Positions 21,942 through 27,014 of a DNA stretch of 27,014 nt are shown here, piece by piece (the first letter of the stretch is position 1; every line of letters begins with the position of its first letter). Below the pieces are notes generated by a model that was given only the letters and a program-made list of their open reading frames with translations, did no database searches and was not told where the DNA came from. The translations under genes and the position numbers were made by a program. The stretch is from contig JACPMQ010000003.1 of NCBI GenBank assembly GCA_016185955.1, forward strand, positions 1 to 27,014. Reading direction: 5' to 3'. Source of the stretch: Candidatus Woesearchaeota archaeon (GTDB lineage: Archaea; Nanobdellota; Nanobdellia; Woesearchaeales; GW2011-AR4).

Positions 21942-23840
21942 ATGGCTGAAAAAACAAAAACAAGAAAGGAAAAAATAATTGGAATAGATTTAGGCACAAG
22001 CAATTCTGCTGCTTCTGTGCTGATTGGAGGAAAACCTACAATAATACCGAGCGCAGAAGGCACAACTGCTTATGGAAAGGCATTTCCCAGCGTAGTTGCA
22101 TTTACAAAAGATAGCCAAGTTCTCATCGGAGAGCCCGCCAGAAGGCAAGCGGTTTCAAATCCAAGCGGCACAATAACCGCTGCTAAAAGAAAAATGGGGC
22201 AAAATTTTGAGTATAGCATCAATGGCAAAAAATATACTCCGCAGCAAATTTCTGCCTTTATACTCCAAAAAATAAAGAAAGACGCTGAAGAATTTGTTGG
22301 AGAGCCTATAAGCAAGGCTGTTATAACAGTTCCTGCTTATTTTGACGACAATCAAAGGCAAGCCACAAAAGATGCCGGAACAATTGCAGGCTTAGAGGTT
22401 GTAAGGCTTGTCAATGAGCCTACAGCAGCTTCCATGGCATATGGGCTTGATAAAATGGATAAGGAAGCAAAAATTCTTGTCTTTGATTTAGGCGGAGGAA
22501 CTTTAGATGTCACAATAATGGAATTCAGCGAAGGCGTTTTTGAAGTAAAGGCTACCAGTGGAGATACACAACTTGGCGGCACAGATATGGATGAAACCCT
22601 TATGAAATTTATTATTAATGACTTCAAGAATAAGGAAGGCGTTGACTTAAGCGAGGATGACACTGCAATGCAACGCTTAAGAGAGGCTGCTGAAAAGGCA
22701 AAGATAGAGCTTTCAACCACATTAGAGACAGAGATAAACCTTCCTTTTATAACTTCATCTGAAGAAGGGCCAAAACATTTAAGCATGAAGCTTACAAGAG
22801 CCAAGCTTGAGCAGTTAATTGAGCCCATTGTGCAAAGGTGCAGGCATCCTGTAGAGCAGGCATTAAAAGATGCAAAAGCCTCATCAAAGAATGTTGACAA
22901 AATAATTCTTGTAGGAGGGCCGACAAGAATGCCTGTTATAAGAAAATTTGTGGAAGATTTTGTTGGAAAAAAGGCAGAGCGCGGCGTTGATCCTATGGAA
23001 TGCGTTGCAATGGGCGCTGCAATACAGGCAGGAGTTCTTGCAGGAGAAGTTAAAGACATATTATTGCTGGATGTTACTCCATTGACTTTAGGAATAGAAA
23101 CATTAGGCAGTGTTTTTACAAAATTAATTGACAGAAACACAACCATACCAACTAAAAAAAGCCAGATTTTTTCAACTGCTGCAGATAGCCAGACAGCAGT
23201 AACTATTAGGATTGGACAAGGAGAAAGGCCTATGTTTTCAGACAACAAATTGCTGGGGCAGTTTGACTTGATTGGAATACCACCTGCTCCCAGAGGCATT
23301 CCTCAAATAGAAGTGACTTTTGATATTGACGCGAATGGCATTTTGCATGTAACTGCAAAAGATTTAGGAACTGGAAAGCAGCAAAGCATCAGGATAACTG
23401 CACCAAATAAGCTGAGCGAGGAAGAAGTCGAGAAAATGAAAAAGGAAGCAGAGCTTCATTCAGAAGAAGACAAAGTAAGAAAAGAGGAAATAGAAACCAT
23501 AAATAATGCAGACAATCTTGTTTATAGCACTGAAAAACTCTTTAAGGACTTTGAAGGCAAGGTTGACAGCAAGGAGCTTGAAACTGTTAAAGGAAAAATT
23601 ATGGAGCTTAAAGAGCTTTTGAAAGCTGAAAAAAAAGATGTTGCAGCAGTAAAAAGAAAAATGGATGAGGTAAATGAGCTTATCCAGAAAATGTCAACAG
23701 AGATGTACCAAAAAGTTGCAGAGGAACAGGCAAAAAAACAGCAAAAAGATACTGCAAAGCCAAAAGATGATGAAGATGATGAAAATGTAGTTGATGCAGA
23801 ATACAAAGAAGAAAAAGAAGAGAACAAAAAGAAGAAGTGA
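21942..23840 (+). CDS. dnaK: DnaK, Hsp70 chaperone
   Basis: This 632-aa protein is a full Hsp70. Nucleotide-binding domain motifs are GIDLGTSNSAASV (near 14), VFDLGGGTLDVTI (near 180) and ILVGGPTRMP (near 326). The linker is LLLDVTPLTLGIET (near 375), followed by the substrate-binding domain (IPPAPRGIPQIEVTFDIDANGI) and a helical lid. The charged tail ends NVVDAEYKEEKEENKKKK. The N-terminal lobe has the bacterial-type form (GSN/GTTNS-like start). It folds client proteins with DnaJ and GrpE. AAAGGTGAT lies before the ATG. Confidence 0.97.
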   Translation: MAEKTKTRKEKIIGIDLGTSNSAASVLIGGKPTIIPSAEGTTAYGKAFPSVVAFTKDSQVLIGEPARRQAVSNPSGTITAAKRKMGQNFEYSINGKKYTPQQISAFILQKIKKDAEEFVGEPISKAVITVPAYFDDNQRQATKDAGTIAGLEVVRLVNEPTAASMAYGLDKMDKEAKILVFDLGGGTLDVTIMEFSEGVFEVKATSGDTQLGGTDMDETLMKFIINDFKNKEGVDLSEDDTAMQRLREAAEKAKIELSTTLETEINLPFITSSEEGPKHLSMKLTRAKLEQLIEPIVQRCRHPVEQALKDAKASSKNVDKIILVGGPTRMPVIRKFVEDFVGKKAERGVDPMECVAMGAAIQAGVLAGEVKDILLLDVTPLTLGIETLGSVFTKLIDRNTTIPTKKSQIFSTAADSQTAVTIRIGQGERPMFSDNKLLGQFDLIGIPPAPRGIPQIEVTFDIDANGILHVTAKDLGTGKQQSIRITAPNKLSEEEVEKMKKEAELHSEEDKVRKEEIETINNADNLVYSTEKLFKDFEGKVDSKELETVKGKIMELKELLKAEKKDVAAVKRKMDEVNELIQKMSTEMYQKVAEEQAKKQQKDTAKPKDDEDDENVVDAEYKEEKEENKKKK

Positions 23841-23853
23841 TTATTAGCAAAAT

Positions 23854-24327
23854 ATGATTCCCTCAAGAGACGAGTGCATTGAAATTTTAAAAAAAAATAA
23901 TACTCCTTTAAATGTAATTGAGCATTCAAAGGCTGTATGCAAGATTGCTGAGGAAATTGCTGAAAAGCTGAGCAAAAAAGGAATAAAGGTGAACAAGGAG
24001 ATTGTAATTGCATCGTCTCTTTTGCATGATATTGAAAGGCAAAAAGAAAATCATGTGGCTGAAGGGGCAAACTTATTAAAAGAAATGGGTTTTTTTGAGG
24101 TTTCTGAAGTTGTAAAGAAGCACAGCCTTTATAAAATAGAGGATAAGGAAATACAGCCTAAAACAGTCGAAGAAAAAATTGTTTTTTATGCCGATAAAAG
24201 AGCTAAGGGCAATAAGGTTGTTAGCTTGCAGGAAAGGTTTGATGATTTAAAAAAAAGATATGATACAGATTTAAGCAAGGAATTTGAATTTGCAAAAAAG
24301 ATTGAAAGCGAGCTGTTAGGGAAGTAA
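23854..24327 (+). CDS. HD-domain hydrolase
   Basis: This 157-aa protein has an HD-fold with VIEHSKAVCKIAEEIAEKL (His near 23), SSLLHDIERQKENHVAEGANLL (HD pair near 57-58), VKKHSLYKIEDKEIQP, and FYADKRAKGN (metal-binding Asp near 113). This suits a phosphohydrolase of the nucleotide or cyclic-nucleotide type. Its substrate is unknown. Its stop codon is the TAA at the start of the foldback element at 24324, so the C terminus may have been set by that insertion. Confidence 0.82.
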   Translation: MIPSRDECIEILKKNNTPLNVIEHSKAVCKIAEEIAEKLSKKGIKVNKEIVIASSLLHDIERQKENHVAEGANLLKEMGFFEVSEVVKKHSLYKIEDKEIQPKTVEEKIVFYADKRAKGNKVVSLQERFDDLKKRYDTDLSKEFEFAKKIESELLGK

Positions 24328-24455
24328 CTGCTAACACAACATAAAGGGTTTTTGCGAATTAAGTGCTTGTGCGAAATTTGATAGTGACAAGCCGTGGCCA
24401 AGACAAAATGATGCCAAATGCCCCACTTATCGGATAAAGCAATGTTAGCAGTTAC
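24324..24455. mobile_element. 132-bp foldback (MITE-like) element, second copy
   Basis: The left end is GTAACTGCTAACAC (24324-24337) and the right end has the complement TGTTAGCAGTTAC (24443-24455). The first 57 bp match the element at 8439 in all but about one position, after which the interiors differ. The interior ATTTGATAGTGACAAGCC and ATGCCAAATGC match the repeat at 93-302. The flanks (TTAGGGAA and TTAGAATA) do not give a clean target duplication. The HD-gene stop is its TAA. Confidence 0.8.
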
Positions 24456-24498
24456 TTAGAATAAAAACAACAAAAGAAAAATAATCTGACATTTTAAA

Positions 24499-25593
24499 AT
24501 GGCAAAGGACTACTATAAAATGCTTGGTGTTCAGAGAAACGCAACAAAGGAAGAGATTAAAAGGGCATATAAGGATTTAGCTAAGAAATACCATCCTGAC
24601 TTAAATAAAAGCCCGGATGCAGCTGAAAAATTTAAGGAAATTAACGAAGCTGCTGCAGTTCTTGCAGATGATGAAAAAAGAACGCAATATGACAAATATG
24701 GGACTGCTGAAGAATTTGCAAAGGGCTTTGAGGGCTTTGACTTCAGCGATTTTATGTCTGATATAGGAACTTTTGGATTTGACTTTGACAACATCTTTGA
24801 AAGCTTTTTTGGCAGAGGAAGATCAGGAAGAAGACAAAGAAGAGGGGATGATTTAAGATATGACCTTGAAATTACTCTTGAAGAGGCTGCTACAGGAGCA
24901 ACAAAAAGTGTGTCTATCCCAAGATTGGAGCAATGCAATAAATGCAATGGCTCTGGTGCAGAATCTGATGCTGACATTATAAATTGCCCTGATTGCAAGG
25001 GAACAGGAATTTTTAGAAGAGCGCAAAGAACCCCTTTTGGAATTTTTTCTACAACAGCAAGATGCGGCAAATGCCGTGGACAAGGCAAATATATAAAAAA
25101 AGAATGCGAAGTTTGTGACGGCACAGGGCTTGTAAGAAAAACCAGAAGGCTTGAAATTAAGGTGCCTGCAGGGGCAGAAGAAGGCACTAATTTAAGGCTT
25201 GCCGGTGAGGGAGCTGCAGGAGAAAAAGGAATTTCTAATGGGGACTTATATATAGTAATCCATGTAAAAGAGCATGAACTGTTTGAAAGGCATGGTGATG
25301 ATATTTATATTAAAATAAATATACCATTCACTGTAGCAGCACTTGGCGGAGAAATAGAAGTGCCAACTTTAACCGGAAAAGCAAAGTTAAAGATATCATC
25401 TGCTACAAAAAGCAATACTGTATTTAGGATGAAAGGCAAAGGCATTCCTTATTTACATGGAAATGGTATTGGAAATCAGAATGTAGAGGTTGTTATTGAA
25501 GTTCCGGAAAAGCTAACAAAAAAGCAAAAAGAGCTTCTTATGGAATTTGATAAAGAAAGCGGCAAGAAAGGATTTTTCGGAATTTTTACTTAG
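24499..25593 (+). CDS. dnaJ: DnaJ, Hsp40 co-chaperone
   Basis: This 364-aa protein has the J domain at 1-70 with HPD near residue 32, a Gly/Phe-rich stretch (FAKGFEGFDFSDFMSD onward), and a zinc domain at about 145-215 with four CxxCxGxG units (CNKCNGSG, CPDCKGTG, CGKCRGQG, CEVCDGTG). The two beta-barrel substrate domains follow, and it ends in KKGFFGIFT. It delivers unfolded protein to DnaK and stimulates its ATPase. It lies downstream of dnaK, separated by the HD gene and a mobile element. Confidence 0.96.
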   Translation: MAKDYYKMLGVQRNATKEEIKRAYKDLAKKYHPDLNKSPDAAEKFKEINEAAAVLADDEKRTQYDKYGTAEEFAKGFEGFDFSDFMSDIGTFGFDFDNIFESFFGRGRSGRRQRRGDDLRYDLEITLEEAATGATKSVSIPRLEQCNKCNGSGAESDADIINCPDCKGTGIFRRAQRTPFGIFSTTARCGKCRGQGKYIKKECEVCDGTGLVRKTRRLEIKVPAGAEEGTNLRLAGEGAAGEKGISNGDLYIVIHVKEHELFERHGDDIYIKINIPFTVAALGGEIEVPTLTGKAKLKISSATKSNTVFRMKGKGIPYLHGNGIGNQNVEVVIEVPEKLTKKQKELLMEFDKESGKKGFFGIFT

Positions 25594-25598
25594 CATAA

Positions 25599-25608
25599 AC
25601 TATAAATA
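25599..25608 (+). promoter_or_regulatory. TATA element for the HPF-like gene
   Basis: ACTATAAATA is 23-32 nt upstream of ATG 25631 and there is no ribosome-binding site, which fits a leaderless message. Confidence 0.55.
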
Positions 25609-25630
25609 CTACTTAATCTCATTAAAACAG

Positions 25631-25960
25631 ATGCAACAAATACAAATTATCGGAGTAAGGGATCTGGATGAGATGGAAATTGAATCCATAAACAGGATAG
25701 CTAATAGGCATTACCAAAAAATCCAGAGGGAATTAAAAAATGATATTTCTATAAAGCTCCATATAAAAAGCCATAAAAAAGAAGGCAAGCAAAAAAAGTA
25801 TTCCATGCATGTAAAGGTAATAACCCCAACAAGGACCTTTGCATCTACAAAAGCATTTGACTGGAAGCTGGAAAATGCCTTGCATAAATCCTTTACAGAT
25901 GTAATGAAAATAATACAGCATAGCCTGCATACAGACAATCAGCACAAAAAGACATACTAA
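25631..25960 (+). CDS. HPF/RaiA-like ribosome-associated protein
   Basis: This 109-aa protein (MQQIQIIGVRDLDEMEIESI onward) has the beta-alpha-beta order of the HPF/sigma-54 modulation fold, including SIKLHIKSHKKEGKQKKYSMHVKVITPTRTFAST and a DWKLENALHKSFTDVMKIIQ helix. Such proteins bind stalled ribosomes. The likeness is by pattern, and a distinct small RNA-binding family is possible. It uses ATG 25631, not the earlier ORF that runs through dnaJ. Confidence 0.65.
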   Translation: MQQIQIIGVRDLDEMEIESINRIANRHYQKIQRELKNDISIKLHIKSHKKEGKQKKYSMHVKVITPTRTFASTKAFDWKLENALHKSFTDVMKIIQHSLHTDNQHKKTY

Positions 25961-25967
25961 AGATATA

Positions 25968-26071
25968 TAGCGGGGAGTGGATTTGAACCACCGACCTGAG
26001 GGTTATGAGCCCTCCGGGCACTCCTGATTGAGCGTTTCAGAACAATGTCTAAAACTCTGCCCTACCCCGCT
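25968..26071 (-). tRNA. Initiator tRNA-Met(CAT) with 29-nt D-loop intron
   Basis: The acceptor arms AGCGGGG and CCCCGCT pair fully with A1-U72, and the anticodon stem GAGGG/CCCTC gives three G-C pairs next to the CAT loop, the two marks of an archaeal initiator. The T arm is GGTGG-TTCAAAT-CCACT. The D loop is 39 nt. A textbook bulge-helix-bulge fits: GGGC/GCTC helix, bulges AGA and AAT, and an inner 8-bp helix (GTTTTAGA/TCTGAAAC). Cutting there removes 26028-26056 and leaves a 10-nt D loop, AGTCAGGAGT, with the invariant GG. The promoter (TATA at 26086-26097) is correctly spaced. Confidence 0.93.
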
Positions 26072-26144
26072 GCGGAATTTCTGTAATCTATAAAAATCAA
26101 GAATTTACGCTTCTTTAAAAATATTGCTGATTTGAGAAGAAGAA

Positions 26145-26349
26145 CGCCGCGGGGGAGACTTTCATCCAAAAATTTATTTTGCTTGAGCAAAATAAATTTT
26201 TGCCAATGGCAAAATTTTCATTTATGAAAATTTTGGTTTTGAACTCCCGTGCCCTTTCGGACAGAGGATGTTTGTATGCTTTTATAGATTTCTGAGAAAC
26301 AAAAAGTTTCTAGCAATCCTCCGCAATGGCCAGGCTATGCGACCGCGGC
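26145..26349 (-). tRNA. tRNA-Ser(GCT) with two introns
   Basis: The acceptor arms GCCGCGG and CCGCGGC pair. The D arm is GCA-N12-TGC, the anticodon stem GAGGA/TCCTC holds TT-GCT-A, and a long variable arm (TGTCC-GAAA-GGGCA) marks tRNA-Ser. After A37 about 41 nt intervene (26270-26310), the canonical position. The T loop is also interrupted: a bulge-helix-bulge with TTCA/TGAA helix and bulges AAA and AGT removes 26159-26237 (79 nt) and restores the loop TTCAAAT. This second intron is at position 59/60 and folds into two strong hairpins. Spliced length is 85 nt. The 37/38 fold is less regular. TATA near 26374-26383. Confidence 0.9.
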
Positions 26350-26505
26350 ATAACACCAGCAATTTTATTTTTATTTATAAAACTTGTTATAAAAAAATAT
26401 TTTTGTCAATCGGAGATTAATAAAAATTTTGCAATATCCTCAAAAAAGCGGAAGTGCAAAAAATACAATTAAGAACTTAAAAATATTTCAAATCATTTAA
26501 TAACT

Positions 26506-26889
26506 TTAATTTAACAGCACAGCATTTACAACTCCATGCTGCCCAGGCCTTGATGTAATTTTTGCCCTGCCTCTTTCAGTTTCAATTATTGTTCCTTTGG
26601 TCATTATGTTTCTCCTGACAAAATGCCTGTTAGCGGGATTTTCCGCAATTGTTTTTATTTTAATCTGCTCATATTTTTTTGTTTTAGGGTCAAAGAGATT
26701 TGCTGTATCTGTGCTAAGCACCCGTATCTTTCTGTGGTTGCTTCTTGCCCTCGCATACTTTATTCTTTTCTTTCCCAAACCGGTGAATGCAGGCTCTCTT
26801 CCAAGCTCATAAGCGCGCTTCTTTCTGAATGTCTGCTTGTACCTTCCACCACTTGGTTTTCTTAATGATCTTAATTGTGATATTGCCAT
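26506..26889 (-). CDS. Ribosomal protein S8e
   Basis: This 127-aa protein is the archaeal/eukaryal small-subunit protein S8e. It begins MAISQLRSLRKPSGGRYKQT and has the KKRAYELGREPAFTGLG and VRRNIMTKGTIIETERG segments, ending in RPGQHGVVNAVLLN. It is a strong archaeal marker because bacteria lack it. A TTTTTTAAAG element lies 24 nt upstream of the ATG. The remaining 26890-27014 has no gene that I can support. Confidence 0.95.
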   Translation of the reverse strand: MAISQLRSLRKPSGGRYKQTFRKKRAYELGREPAFTGLGKKRIKYARARSNHRKIRVLSTDTANLFDPKTKKYEQIKIKTIAENPANRHFVRRNIMTKGTIIETERGRAKITSRPGQHGVVNAVLLN

Positions 26890-27014
26890 ATCAAACGGAA
26901 ATATGAGCTTCTTTAAAAAATTTCTGATTTTTTGGCTCAGTAGAAATCCTAAAAGTCAAAAACTAAAGTGGCTGCTCCAGAGCCGCGCTACAGGCAAAAT
27001 GGCGCATCTTGATT

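Noticed and set aside
22352..23299. 315-aa open frame on the minus strand inside dnaK
   Set aside because: It is antisense to an intact, clearly conserved Hsp70 gene and is Ser/Ile-rich, as expected from codon bias shadows.
93..24455. CRISPR array from the recurring palindromes
   Set aside because: The copies are far apart, differ in length, and show no regular spacer pattern; no cas genes are visible.
24531..25187. 218-aa open frame on the minus strand inside dnaJ
   Set aside because: It is the reverse shadow of a certain dnaJ gene, with low-complexity Ser/Leu composition and no start signal.

Overview
The window looks like part of an AT-rich archaeal genome, most likely a small-genome DPANN-type lineage (Woesearchaeota-like is a guess from gene content). 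Archaeal signs are a ribosomal protein S8e gene, tRNA genes interrupted by introns with bulge-helix-bulge folds, TATA boxes about 25 nt upstream of start codons (leaderless messages), and paired core-MetE genes. The bacterial-type GrpE/DnaK/DnaJ set is also present, as in many archaea. No taxonomic search was possible.

Positions 300-11400 form a metal-handling region, most likely for copper. It holds a CopG/DUF411 lipoprotein, a CPLC-motif membrane protein, a CcmH-like/redoxin fusion with a CcdA-type thiol transporter, a PadR regulator fused to a TRASH-like Cys domain that overlaps a membrane-anchored winged helix gene, a Met-rich exported protein, an SDR enzyme that appears to lack its catalytic Ser, a 10-codon Cys-Cys peptide ORF, a membrane protein with an ACCMHH motif, an anchored extracytoplasmic protein with a GHHNSG motif, a 51-aa Cys-rich protein, and a CopA-type P1B ATPase whose start overlaps the 51-aa gene. 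A plausible reading is that the PadR-TRASH protein senses metal, CopA exports it, and the small and membrane proteins bind or hand it over. Only the CopA, CopG, CcdA and regulator assignments rest on known families.

Positions 11400-19030 hold a glycosyltransferase-HAD phosphatase fusion, a small DNA-modification locus (RHH-type protein plus beta-class methyltransferase), a second membrane-anchored winged helix protein, and a methionine-synthesis set: a MetE-like protein without zinc ligands, a core MetE with them, and a MetF-like protein.

Positions 19030-26000 hold an intron-containing tRNA-Arg, a cis-prenyltransferase, and a heat-shock block. In that block a divergent HTH regulator faces grpE, a YkgJ-type protein, dnaK, an HD-domain gene, dnaJ and an HPF-like gene, and a palindrome lies at the expected grpE transcription start. 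The right end has initiator tRNA-Met with a D-loop intron, tRNA-Ser(GCT) with two introns, and ribosomal protein S8e.

The whole window is sprinkled with palindromic and foldback repeats of several related types. One has terminal inverted repeats and what looks like an 8-bp target duplication. Several sit exactly on gene 3' ends and supply the stop codon.
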